In this document: positions 55,766 through 63,569 of the stretch, one piece after another
How the letters are laid out: each line of letters starts with the position of its first letter
Numbering within the stretch: the stretch's first letter is position 1
Notes under the pieces: model-generated
Seen by the model: only the letters and a program-made list of their open reading frames with translations
What the model was told of the DNA's origin: nothing
The model's database searches: none
Assembly (NCBI RefSeq): GCF_014205215.1
Contig: NZ_JACHNC010000001.1
Coordinates: 5,390,501-5,454,500, forward strand
Length of the DNA: 64,000 bases
Reading direction: 5' to 3'
Origin: Actinoplanes lobatus
Lineage (GTDB): Bacteria; Actinomycetota; Actinomycetes; Mycobacteriales; Micromonosporaceae
Made by a program: the position numbers and the translations under genes

Positions 55766-57292
55766 ATGACGACCATCGCCGCTGAGTCCATCACCGACGC
55801 CGGGACCACGCAGCTCGTTCTCGCCGCGGTGCTCGGCATCGCGGCCGTCGTCCTACTGATCGCCTGGGCCAAGTGGCACCCGTTCCTGGCCCTGATCTCC
55901 GGCGCCGGCGTCCTCGGCCTGGCCGCGGGCGCCGCTCCGGAGGCGGTCGTCGACTCGTTCACCGCCGGGCTCGGCACCACGGCCGGCGGCGTCGGTGTGC
56001 TCATCGCGCTCGGCTCGATGATCGGCGCGCTGCTGGCCGAATCCGGGGGCGCCGACGGCATCGTGACCCGGATCGTCAACGGCGTCTCCGGGGCCGCGCT
56101 GCCATGGGCCATGGCCGGGGTCGCCGCGCTCATCGGGCTACCACTGTTCTTCGAGGTCGGCGTCGTGCTCCTGGTGCCGATCGTGCTGCTCGTCGCACGG
56201 CGTACCGATGTCGGCCTGCTCCGTCTCGGCATCCCGGCCCTGGCCGGACTGTCGGTGCTGCACGGGCTCGTGCCACCACACCCCGGACCGCTGGTCGCCA
56301 TCGAGAGCCTCCAGGCCGACCTGGGCCTCACCCTGCTGCTCGGCCTGATCTGCGCGATCCCCACGGTGATCGTCGCCGGCCCGGTCTTCGGCAACTTCAT
56401 CGCCAAGCGGGTCCCGCTGCCGGTGCCCGCGCTGCTCGCCACCCCCTCTTCTTCCGGCGGCCCCGTCTCCGGCCCCTCGTCCTCCGGCGGCCCCGTCTCC
56501 GGCCCCTCGTCTTCCGACCGCCCCGTCTCCGGACCCACTGGCGGGCAGGACTTCGTCGACCGTGGCGATCTCGCCAACCCGACCGCTCCCGGCGAACTCG
56601 TCGACGACCAGGTCGGACCACGCCGCAACCCCGGTTTCTGGCCCGCGGTCCTGACCGTACTGTTGCCGGTCGTCCTGATGCTGGCCCGCGGCATCGCCGA
56701 ACTGCTCCTCCCCGAGGGATCCGCCCTGCGCGACGCCCTCGAGGTCCTAGGCGAACCGGTCGTCGCTCTGCTCGCCGGTGTCTTCGTCGCGATGTACGCC
56801 CTCGGCAAACGGGCCGGCTTCGACCGCGGAGAGACATCCGCGGTGCTCGGCGGCGCCCTCCCGCCGATCGCCGGCATCCTGCTGATCGTCGCGGCGGGAG
56901 GCGGATTCAAGCAGGTCCTGGTGGACGTCGGCGTAGGAAACGTGATCGCCGACGCGGCCCGCGACGCCAACATCAACGCCCTGCTGCTCGGCTTCCTGGT
57001 GGCCGTCGGCATCCGGGTCGCCACCGGTTCGGCCACCGTCGCCACGATCACCGCGGCCGGCATCGTCGCCCCACTCGCCACCACCCTCGACCGCACCGAC
57101 GTCTCACTGCTCGCCCTCGCGATCGGCGCCGGCTCACTCTTCTTCTCGCACGTCAACGACGCTGGCTTCTGGATGGTCAAGGAATACTTCGGCATGACCG
57201 TCGGCCAGACCATCAAGACCTGGTCGGTCATGGAGACCATCATCTCGGTGGTCGGTTTCGCGTGCGTCATGTCGCTGTCGCTGCTTCTCTGA
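55766..57292 (+). CDS. gluconate:H+ symporter, GntP family
   Basis: 508 residues with about 12-13 membrane helices. GntP family patterns include AKWHPFLALISGAGVLGLAA, TTAGGVGVLIALGSMIGALL, LPLFFEVGVVLLVPIVLL, LHGLVPPHPGPLVAI, and the C-terminal SLFFSHVNDAGFWMVKEYFG. It imports gluconate or a related aldonate with protons. The central cytosolic loop has three in-frame copies of SSSGGPVSGP (residues 228-257, DNA 56447-56536), an expansion specific to this protein. No gluconate kinase or regulator is adjacent, so the exact substrate is uncertain. Confidence 0.88.
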   Translation: MTTIAAESITDAGTTQLVLAAVLGIAAVVLLIAWAKWHPFLALISGAGVLGLAAGAAPEAVVDSFTAGLGTTAGGVGVLIALGSMIGALLAESGGADGIVTRIVNGVSGAALPWAMAGVAALIGLPLFFEVGVVLLVPIVLLVARRTDVGLLRLGIPALAGLSVLHGLVPPHPGPLVAIESLQADLGLTLLLGLICAIPTVIVAGPVFGNFIAKRVPLPVPALLATPSSSGGPVSGPSSSGGPVSGPSSSDRPVSGPTGGQDFVDRGDLANPTAPGELVDDQVGPRRNPGFWPAVLTVLLPVVLMLARGIAELLLPEGSALRDALEVLGEPVVALLAGVFVAMYALGKRAGFDRGETSAVLGGALPPIAGILLIVAAGGGFKQVLVDVGVGNVIADAARDANINALLLGFLVAVGIRVATGSATVATITAAGIVAPLATTLDRTDVSLLALAIGAGSLFFSHVNDAGFWMVKEYFGMTVGQTIKTWSVMETIISVVGFACVMSLSLLL

Positions 57293-57358
57293 AGTCCTTT
57301 CCCCGGTACGCCTACCCGAACCCGCCGTAGCAGACCCGCGAGGCGCTGCAACTCCAGA

Positions 57359-57926
57359 CCATGCCGTGCCTGCCGGCCGTTCGCCCTCACCCTGCCGTGC
57401 CTGCCGGCCGTTCGCCCTCACCCTGCCGTGCCTGCCGGCCGTTCGCCCTCACCCTGCCGTGCCTGCCGGCCGTTCGCCCTCACCCTGCCGGGCCTGCCGG
57501 CCGTTCGCCCTCACCCTGCCGTGCCTGCCGGCCGTTCGCCCTCACCCTGCCGTGCCTGCCGGCCGTTCGCCCTCACCCTGCCGTGCCTGCCGGCCGTTCG
57601 CCCTCACCCTGCCGTGCCTGCCGGCCGTTCGCCCTCACCCTGCCGTGCCTGCCGGCCGTTCGCCCTCACCCTGCCGGGCCTGCCGGCCGTTCGCCCTCAC
57701 CCTGCCGTGCCTGCCGGCCGTTCGCCCTCACCCTGCCGTGCCTGCCGGCCGTTCGCCCTCACCCTGCCGTGCCTGCCGGCCGTTCGCCCTCACCCTGCCG
57801 TGCCTGCCGGCCGTTCGCCCTCACCCTGCCGGGCCTGCCGGCCGTTCGCCCTCACCCTGCCGTGCCTGCCGGCCGTTCGCCCTCACCCTGCCGGGCCTGC
57901 CGGCCGTTCGCCCTCACCCTGCCGTG
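57359..57926. repeat. 31-bp minisatellite, 18 tandem copies
   Basis: Eighteen back-to-back copies of a 31-bp unit (core CTGCCGGCCGTTCGCCCTCA) from 57359 to 57916, then 10 bp of a nineteenth. Copies differ only at one base (T or G after CTGCCG); G is in copies 5, 11, 16 and 18. There are no spacers, so this is not CRISPR. Since 31 is not a multiple of three, the frame rotates and long frames here are artefacts. Confidence 0.95.
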
Positions 57927-58259
57927 ACCGTCCAGCCACCTGCCAATTCGCCCATCCGGCCCTCACCTCTGTCCCGCCACAGCCGAGACAGCGCCGACCC
58001 TGCTGATCAATTGGTCTACTGTCCGTTCCTCCGGCTCGTGTGCGCCGGCTGGCGCACACGAGCCGGTTTCCGTGGTCGCCCGCCCGCGTCATGGCGGCAG
58101 GCCGAGCACGCGGACGGTGCGACGTGAGCACCCGCCGGGCCGGAAAGCGCGGGCGGCGCATGGCTTCGGGGGCGCGGCGAGCCCTACGGCGTTCGGCCCG
58201 TGAACCCGTGGCGGGATGGTGGAGCGAATTCTGCAAGATCATCACTATGATCGGCGGCC
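57927..58259. other. gene-free stretch with strong hairpin
   Basis: I find no supported gene. The main feature is the hairpin at 58031-58066, annotated separately. The remainder is ordinary GC-rich sequence up to the next start codon. Confidence 0.5.
58031..58066 (+). terminator. 16-bp stem terminator
   Basis: CCGGCTCGTGTGCGCC (58031-58046) pairs perfectly with GGCGCACACGAGCCGG (58051-58066) around GGCT, followed by TTTC. It is the strongest hairpin in the window and would end plus-strand transcripts that read through the repeat array. Confidence 0.8.
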
Positions 58260-58838
58260 ATGGGGAGCACCTATCAGACCGTGCTGGCCACCGGTGACCT
58301 GGACGGTGTCCGTAGAGCGCTGGCCGAGTCCCGGCAGAAAGCCGTGATCATCCCGGTGGCCGAGCGGCGCTGGGCGGTGATCCCGCGCGGCGAGAGCGGC
58401 TACGCCGAGACCGCGACCCTGGCCCGGCTCATGAGCTTGCGCGCTGGTGAGTACGCGGCCCGGTTCGAGATGTACGACTCCGACGCACTGCTCGTGGAGA
58501 TCCTGCACCGCGGGGCGACCGTCCACGACTACGTCTCCGAGCAGCGGTTCGTCATCGAGGACTGGGACGACGAGGACAACGAGATCCTGGTCGACCTGCG
58601 CGGCAACGTCTACCACGACCTGGAGGACGTGCCGCGCGGTCCATACGGCGCCGACTCGTTGGCATTCGCCCCGCTCGGCGTCGGCACGGTGGACTTGACC
58701 GGACTGGACGCCGCTCTACGTGGTCCACAGTTGATGGCCGAGTCGCAACATCATGACGCGATGCATGCTCTCAATGTTGATCCTCGTCCACTGCAGATGA
58801 CATATGAACAGGCCCGCAAGTCACGTCTAGGCGTCTGA
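58260..58838 (+). CDS. hypothetical protein, 192 aa
   Basis: 192 residues, soluble and acidic. I do not recognise the family. Visible segments are QKAVIIPVAERRWAVIPRGE and RFEMYDSDALLVEILHRGAT, an alpha/beta pattern, with a His-rich C-terminal part (SQHHDAMHALN). ATG 58260 is the only good start. It overlaps the 3' end of the convergent membrane-protein gene by 12 bp. Confidence 0.65.
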   Translation: MGSTYQTVLATGDLDGVRRALAESRQKAVIIPVAERRWAVIPRGESGYAETATLARLMSLRAGEYAARFEMYDSDALLVEILHRGATVHDYVSEQRFVIEDWDDEDNEILVDLRGNVYHDLEDVPRGPYGADSLAFAPLGVGTVDLTGLDAALRGPQLMAESQHHDAMHALNVDPRPLQMTYEQARKSRLGV

Positions 58839-59339
58839 ACGGTCGCCCGGGCCGTCCAGCGGATACGGCGGCAAGGGCGGCGCGGTGGCGCTGGGTGGCG
58901 GGTGCGGCGGCCGGGTCGTTGGGGTGGCGCTGGGCGGTGCGGTGGCGCCGGGCGGACGGTGGAAGAAGGCGAGCGATGACGGCCGCAGCACCAACACCAC
59001 GGCGCCGGCCTGCGCGACCATCGATGTGGCGAGCACCAGCCAGGCGAGCGCGGGACCGGACGGATTCTGCACAGCCAGGCCGGCGCACCAGACGGAGAGA
59101 AGGGGCAGCGCCGCCGTCGCGATGTGCGCCCCCGGATAGCCGGACCAGACGGCCATCGCCGCGGCCGCGAACAACGGCATGGTGACCAGCCCACCGCAGA
59201 TCCAGATGTTGCCGGGAAACCCGTCATACACCGTGCTGCCGACAAAGCACATGGTCAATTGCAGTGCTGCGCAGAGCCAGAGGAGCAGCGCCGCGACGGA
59301 CACGCCGCCGGGCCGGGTGGCCGGGGGAGGATTGGACAC
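58827..59339 (-). CDS. four-helix membrane protein with Pro-rich tail
   Basis: 170 residues from GTG 59339. Four membrane helices are evident (SVAALLLWLCAALQLTMCFV, GGLVTMPLFAAAAMAVWSGY, TAALPLLSVWCAGLAVQ, AWLVLATSMVAQAGAVVLVL). A Pro/Thr-rich C-terminal tail (PPGATAPPSATPTTRPPHPP) follows. A longer start at 59417 adds an uncharacteristic leader. No family is recognised. It converges with the 192-residue protein. Confidence 0.65.
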   Translation of the reverse strand: MSNPPPATRPGGVSVAALLLWLCAALQLTMCFVGSTVYDGFPGNIWICGGLVTMPLFAAAAMAVWSGYPGAHIATAALPLLSVWCAGLAVQNPSGPALAWLVLATSMVAQAGAVVLVLRPSSLAFFHRPPGATAPPSATPTTRPPHPPPSATAPPLPPYPLDGPGDRSDA

Positions 59340-59750
59340 GGCCGGACCGTAACCGCCTTCCGCCCGGTGGAGCCGTCTACACGCAACCCCTGCCTGGAAC
59401 CTCCACGACTCCGTCACCGACGCGGCACACCCAGGAACGAGTACCGGCGCACCGTCGGCACCGACTCACCGGCCGGCACCGGCTTGCGGCGGGGCCGGTT
59501 TACGGCGGGGCCGGTTTACGGCGGGGCCGGTTTACGGCGGGGCCGGTTTACGGCGGGGCCGGTTTACGGCGGCACCGGCTTGCGGCGGGGCCGGCTCACC
59601 GGCGGGGCGGGTTCGCCGTGGCGAGCGGCCTGCGGACAGGGCTGGCCGACCCAGAGGGGTGGTGACGGGCGAAGGCTGGATGAGTGGTGGGGGGAGTGGC
59701 TTGCGGACGCGAGGACGGGCGTGAACCCCGCGACCTCGTGACGGGACCGG
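59340..59750. other. gene-free stretch holding 16-bp repeats
   Basis: No supported gene lies in this stretch. The sequence is dominated by the 16-bp array at 59481-59592 and GC-rich flanks; both sides are bounded by minus-strand genes, so transcription from the SDR gene may read through it. Confidence 0.55.
59481..59592. repeat. 16-bp tandem repeat, 7 copies
   Basis: Copies of GGTTTACGGCGGGGCC start every 16 bp from 59481 to 59577; copies 1 and 7 read GGCTTGCGG and copy 6 ends CGGCACC. A degenerate eighth follows. Like the other arrays in the window it is intergenic. Confidence 0.9.
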
Positions 59751-60488
59751 TCAGCGGGCCTCGGGGTCGGGGCCGTTGACCGCGCGGCCGCCGTCGACCG
59801 GGAGGACCGCCCCGTTGATGAAACCGGCGGCCGGGGAGAGCAGGAAGGCGACGGCGGCCGCCACCTCGCCGGGGGTGCCGACCCGGCCCAGCGGGTGCAG
59901 TGCGGCCATCTGGGCGTCGGCTTCCGGGTGTTCGGCGCGGTACTTCTCGTACCGTGCCGTGGTGATCGAGCCGAGCGCGACCGCGTTGGCGCGGATGCCG
60001 TCCGGGCCGTGGTCGACGGCGACCGCCCGGGTCAGGCCCTCGATCGCGGCCTTCGCCGTGGCGTAGGTGAGCGCGCCGCGAACCGGGCGCTGCGCCTGGT
60101 GCGACGAGACGTTGACGATCGCGCCCGGGCGGCCGTGGGCGCGGAAGTGGTTGACGGCGGTGTGGCAGCCGGTCACCGCGAGGGCGAGGTTCGTGGTGAT
60201 CAGGTCGAGGACGCGCGGAACCGGATCGGATGCCAGCCCGGCGTCGTGGAAGACCGCCGCGTTGTTGACCCAGCCGGCCAGCGGGCCGGTGGCCTCGGCG
60301 GTAGCGGCCGCGTGCCGTGCCGCCACCGGGTCGGCGGCGTCGCCGGATACCAGCGTGACCCGGTTGTGCTGCCAGTCGAGCCGGCCGACGAGGTCCATGA
60401 CGACCACGTGACCGTCGGTGGCCAGGCGTTCGGCGATGGCTCGGCCGACGCCCTGAGCCGCCCCGGTCACCACGAAGGAGAAGGACAT
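59751..60488 (-). CDS. short-chain dehydrogenase/reductase (SDR)
   Basis: 245 residues. Classical SDR motifs are present: cofactor site VVTGAAQGVGRAIAERL (TGxxxGxG), NNAA in LAGWVNNAAVFHD, catalytic Ser in IVNVSSHQAQ and the YxxxK pair in LTYATAKAAIEG. The C-terminal INGAVLPVDGGRAV is usual. The DLVGRLDWQHN segment puts an acidic residue after strand 2, suggesting NAD(H). The substrate is unknown. ATG 60488 is chosen because MSFSFVVTG is the family start and AGGA lies upstream. Confidence 0.88.
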   Translation of the reverse strand: MSFSFVVTGAAQGVGRAIAERLATDGHVVVMDLVGRLDWQHNRVTLVSGDAADPVAARHAAATAEATGPLAGWVNNAAVFHDAGLASDPVPRVLDLITTNLALAVTGCHTAVNHFRAHGRPGAIVNVSSHQAQRPVRGALTYATAKAAIEGLTRAVAVDHGPDGIRANAVALGSITTARYEKYRAEHPEADAQMAALHPLGRVGTPGEVAAAVAFLLSPAAGFINGAVLPVDGGRAVNGPDPEAR

Positions 60489-60758
60489 GTCGGCATCCTG
60501 CCTCGGGAAAGCACTCTGTCTGGATCCGGTATCGGGTATTTGCGGTGGAGAGATGGTCACCTGAGAGAGTTACTGCATATCTGGAAACTTTATGCCTATA
60601 ACAAACTGAAAAGGCCTGTAAGTCCGTTTCTATATACCGTATTGTCGGGATGACATGTTTCTAGGATGTTTCGTACCCAATTTCTCCTGCGGGCGCTTCG
60701 TCGGGATGCCTAAGATTGGGACAAATCGGACCCCATTCAGAAAGGTTCTTGGGTCAAC
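60489..60758. other. AT-rich intergenic region before the small secreted protein
   Basis: 60560-60740 is markedly AT-richer than the rest of the window (for example TTTCTATATACCGTATTG at 60626-60643). It holds promoter-like stretches for the downstream gene and possibly the SDR gene. No gene is seen. Confidence 0.5.
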
Positions 60759-61085
60759 ATGAAGCACATCACTCGTAAGGCCTTCGCCGTCGCCGCTCTC
60801 GCCGCCGGTGCCCTGATGATCGCTCCGGCCGCCGCTCAGGCGGGTGGCCCCCCGCCGAAGCCGGCCGGCCACGGCGGTGGCTTCGACTTCGACTTCGACC
60901 AGAGGAACGACTGCGGCAAGATCGGTGACCAGGGTGGTAGCCAGTTCGGCCTGCTCAACCTGCAGGACGTCGATGTCGACGTCCAGGCCCTGAGCGGTAT
61001 CGGCATCCTCGGCTACGGCTCTGCCAACCAGAACGACTACGACATCAACGCTTGCATCCCGTCGAACAGCATTTTCGGCAAGTGA
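60759..61085 (+). CDS. small secreted protein, 108 aa
   Basis: 108 residues. Signal peptide residues 1-28 (AFAVAALAAGALMIAPAAAQ). The mature chain is Gly/Asp/Phe-rich with GGGFDFDFDQ and a hydrophobic run GLLNLQDVDVDVQALSGIGI, and two cysteines (Cys52, Cys98) that could form one disulfide. The overall pattern recalls small surface-active secreted proteins of Actinobacteria, but I do not recognise the family. ATG 60759; a perfect terminator follows. Confidence 0.65.
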   Translation: MKHITRKAFAVAALAAGALMIAPAAAQAGGPPPKPAGHGGGFDFDFDQRNDCGKIGDQGGSQFGLLNLQDVDVDVQALSGIGILGYGSANQNDYDINACIPSNSIFGK

Positions 61086-61115
61086 CACTGTCACTCGCTG
61101 GGTGAACTAAGTGGT

Positions 61116-61143
61116 ACGGCCCCCACCGTTCGGTGGGGGCCGT
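61116..61143. terminator. 12-bp stem terminator
   Basis: ACGGCCCCCACC (61116-61127) and GGTGGGGGCCGT (61132-61143) pair perfectly around GTTC, 30 bp after the small secreted protein's stop. Confidence 0.85.
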
Positions 61144-61278
61144 CTCGCGTTTCCGCCGAACCCGTCGGACGATAGTGGAGGGTGCTGATCGACGCCGGTC
61201 CGGAAGCCTCCGGCGAGGAGCGCGGGACTCCGTCCGACCGCCCTCCGATCAGGACCGACATCCATTACTGGGTCGTGT

Positions 61279-61306
61279 GAACCGTTTGCGGGGTTCGATC
61301 CGATGA
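61279..61306 (+). promoter_or_regulatory. candidate ECF-type promoter of the sigma operon
   Basis: GAACC at 61279-61283 and CGATGA at 61301-61306 are 17 bp apart, matching ECF promoter spacing. The sigma-gene GTG follows at 61313, so the transcript would be nearly leaderless, consistent with the lack of a ribosome site. Autoregulation is inferred. Confidence 0.4.
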
Positions 61307-61312
61307 TGGGTT

Positions 61313-61867
61313 GTGACCAGTACGCGCGGGCCCGGCCCGACGGACGCCGACCTACTGACCCGCATCGCGGGCGGCGACCGGAGCGCGTTCGAGGCGTTCT
61401 ACCGGCGTCACGCGGCGTGGCTGGTGCTGCGCCTGCGCTACCGCTGTCTCGACGACGCCGTCGTCGATGACGTGGTGCAGGAGACCTTCCTGGCCGTGTG
61501 GCGGGGGACTGCCAAGTTCCGGGATCCGGGCGGTGACGTCGCCGGATGGCTGTGGCGGATCGGTTCCCGCCGGCTGATCGACTCACTGCGGGGGCACGGG
61601 GCCCGGCAGCGGTTGACCGGCCTGCTGGCCCGGCGCCGGTCCACCGAGGAGCCCTCCGCCGAGGAACAGGTGCTGGTCGGCGTGGAACACGGCGACCTCG
61701 GTGGCGCGCTCGCCCGGCTCTCCCCGGAACTGCGCGCGGTGGTGCAGGCGACCGTCCTGGACGGGCTCACCACCGCGGAGGCCGCCGTGCTGCTCGGCAT
61801 CCCTGCGGGCACGGTCAAGACCAGAGCCATGCGGGCCCGCCGGCAGCTCCGCCAGGAGCTGGCGTGA
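61313..61867 (+). CDS. ECF-family RNA polymerase sigma factor
   Basis: 184 residues. Sigma-2 region (about 10-80): DRSAFEAFYRRHAAWLV and VDDVVQETFLAVWRGTAKFR. Sigma-4 region (about 125-180): ALARLSPELRAVVQATVLDG, LTTAEAAVLLGIPAGTVKTR and the helix AMRARRQLRQ. It lacks sigma-3, as in all ECF factors. The start is GTG 61313 without a ribosome site. It is the first gene of an operon with a zinc-finger membrane protein and an ABC transporter; the membrane protein is the likely anti-sigma factor. Confidence 0.87.
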   Translation: MTSTRGPGPTDADLLTRIAGGDRSAFEAFYRRHAAWLVLRLRYRCLDDAVVDDVVQETFLAVWRGTAKFRDPGGDVAGWLWRIGSRRLIDSLRGHGARQRLTGLLARRRSTEEPSAEEQVLVGVEHGDLGGALARLSPELRAVVQATVLDGLTTAEAAVLLGIPAGTVKTRAMRARRQLRQELA

Positions 61868-61887
61868 TCGACGAGGGGAGGGCGGCC

Positions 61888-62700
61888 ATGGAAGCGTGGC
61901 ATCTGCCGGACGAGGAACTGCGACGGTACGGGGAGCGGACACTGGCGCCACCCGTGCTCTGGTCGGTCGAGGCGCACCTGACGGCGTGCGCGCACTGCCG
62001 GGACCGGCTCGCCGCCACACAGCCCGGCCTGGTGCGGGACGGCTGGGAGAGGCTGGACGCCGAACTGGACGCACCCGTCCCGGGAGCGGTCGAGCGCCTG
62101 CTGACCCGGGCCGGGGTGGCCGAGCACACCGCCCGCCTGCTCGCCGCGACACCGGTGCTGCGACTGTCCTGGCTGGCCGCCGTGGTGTCGACGCTGGCGC
62201 TCACGGCGGTGCTGGCCGCCGTCCTGCATCCGGTGGTCTTCCTGGCCGCGGCGCCGTTGCTGCCGGTCTGCGGGGTCGCGCTGTCGTTCGGGCCGCGCGC
62301 CGATCCGACGTACGAGATCGCCGTGGTCGCCCCGATGCACACGTTCCGGCTGCTCCTGCTGCGCTGTGCGGCCGTGCTGTCGGCCACCACCGCGCTCAGC
62401 GCGGTGGCGAGTCTCGCGGTGCCCGACGCCGGCCTGGCCGCCCTCGGCTGGTTTCTGCCGGCACTGACGCTGACGCTGCTCAGTCTCGCACTGACCGCCC
62501 GCCTCGGCCCGGTCCTCGCCGCCGCCTGCGTGGCTCTCGGCTGGATCGCGGTGGTGGTGGCCACCCGGGGCGCCGGCGCGGGAGGTTCCGCCGTCTTCGT
62601 CCCGGCCGGTCAGCTCGCGTCGGCGGTCGCCGCCGTGCTGGCCGCCGTCGTCCTCGCCCGGATCCACCGGGCGTTCGAATCCCCCAGGAGGTTCCGGTGA
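61888..62700 (+). CDS. zinc-finger (putative anti-sigma) membrane protein
   Basis: 270 residues. The N-terminal HLTACAHCRDRLA carries HxxxCxxC, the zf-HC2/ZAS anti-sigma motif. From about residue 85 there are six hydrophobic segments (SWLAAVVSTLALTAVLAAVL, VVFLAAAPLLPVCGVAL and others), so the sensor part is multi-pass. ATG 61888 has GGGAGG 6 nt upstream and is preferred over a GTG at 61864 that overlaps the sigma stop. It probably holds the sigma factor at the membrane until a signal arrives. Confidence 0.8.
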   Translation: MEAWHLPDEELRRYGERTLAPPVLWSVEAHLTACAHCRDRLAATQPGLVRDGWERLDAELDAPVPGAVERLLTRAGVAEHTARLLAATPVLRLSWLAAVVSTLALTAVLAAVLHPVVFLAAAPLLPVCGVALSFGPRADPTYEIAVVAPMHTFRLLLLRCAAVLSATTALSAVASLAVPDAGLAALGWFLPALTLTLLSLALTARLGPVLAAACVALGWIAVVVATRGAGAGGSAVFVPAGQLASAVAAVLAAVVLARIHRAFESPRRFR

Positions 62701-63569
62701 CCGTCGCCGCGGCCACGTCCGTGGTCCACGCGTCCGGCCTGACCCTGCGGTACGGCCGCACCGCCGCACTGTCCGATGTGTCCTTCACCCTGTACGACGG
62801 CGTGACCGGCCTGGTCGGCCCGAACGGGGCGGGCAAGACGACGCTGCTGCGGATCGTCGCCACCGCGCTCCCGCCCGACCAGGGATCGCTCAGCGTGCTG
62901 GGCAACGACCCGCGCACTCCGGCCGGCCGGCTCGCCGTGCGGCGCCGCCTCGGCTACCTGCCGCAGGATCCCGGTTTCCATCCGGGTTTCACCGCGTTCG
63001 AGTTCGTCGACTACGTGGCGATCCTCAAGGAACTGACCGACCGTCGCGCCCGCCATCAGGAGGTACGCCGGGTGCTGGACGCGGTCGGGCTGTCCGGTCA
63101 GCGCGGCCGGCGGATCCGGGCGCTGTCCGGCGGGATGCGGCAGCGGGTGGCGCTGGCCGCGGCGCTGGTCGGCGACCCGGACCTGCTCGTCCTCGACGAA
63201 CCGACGGTGGGCCTCGACCCCGAGCAGCGGCTGCGGTTCCGGGAGGTGATCGCGGAGCTGGGCGAGGGCCGCTCGGTGCTGCTGTCCACCCACCAGACCG
63301 AGGAGGTGATGGCGCTCTGCCAGCGCGTGGTCGTGCTGGACGGGGGCACGGTCCGGTTCGAGGGCGCCCCGGCGGATCTCGCCGCGCTCGCCCGGGGCCG
63401 GGTGTGGACCAGCGGCGCCCGGGTGCCCGGGGCGCTCGCGTCCTGGCGGGCCGGCGACGGGCGCTACCGCAACGTCGGCGACCCGCCGGCCGGTGCCGAC
63501 CTGCTCGAACCCACCGTCGAGGACGGCTATCTGACGCTCGTCGACGCTGATGAGGAGCCCACGCGATGA
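62697..63569 (+). CDS. ABC transporter ATP-binding protein
   Basis: 290 residues. Walker A LVGPNGAGKTTLLRIV, Q-loop LGYLPQDPGFHPGF, signature LSGGMRQRVALAAAL, Walker B LLVLDEPTVGLDP and switch LLSTHQTEEV are complete. The start GTG overlaps the anti-sigma gene's stop (GTGA). It works with the permease that follows. The last 55 residues form an extra domain. The transporter belongs to the sigma-controlled operon; its substrate is unknown. Confidence 0.88.
   Translation: MTVAAATSVVHASGLTLRYGRTAALSDVSFTLYDGVTGLVGPNGAGKTTLLRIVATALPPDQGSLSVLGNDPRTPAGRLAVRRRLGYLPQDPGFHPGFTAFEFVDYVAILKELTDRRARHQEVRRVLDAVGLSGQRGRRIRALSGGMRQRVALAAALVGDPDLLVLDEPTVGLDPEQRLRFREVIAELGEGRSVLLSTHQTEEVMALCQRVVVLDGGTVRFEGAPADLAALARGRVWTSGARVPGALASWRAGDGRYRNVGDPPAGADLLEPTVEDGYLTLVDADEEPTR

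Noticed and set aside
57359..57926. CRISPR-like appearance of the 31-bp array
   Set aside because: The repeats are contiguous without spacers, and there are no cas genes in the window.
57361..58127. Repeat-protein-like frames across the 31-bp array in more than one frame
   Set aside because: 31 bp is not a multiple of three, so every frame stays open for compositional reasons; there is no ribosome site.
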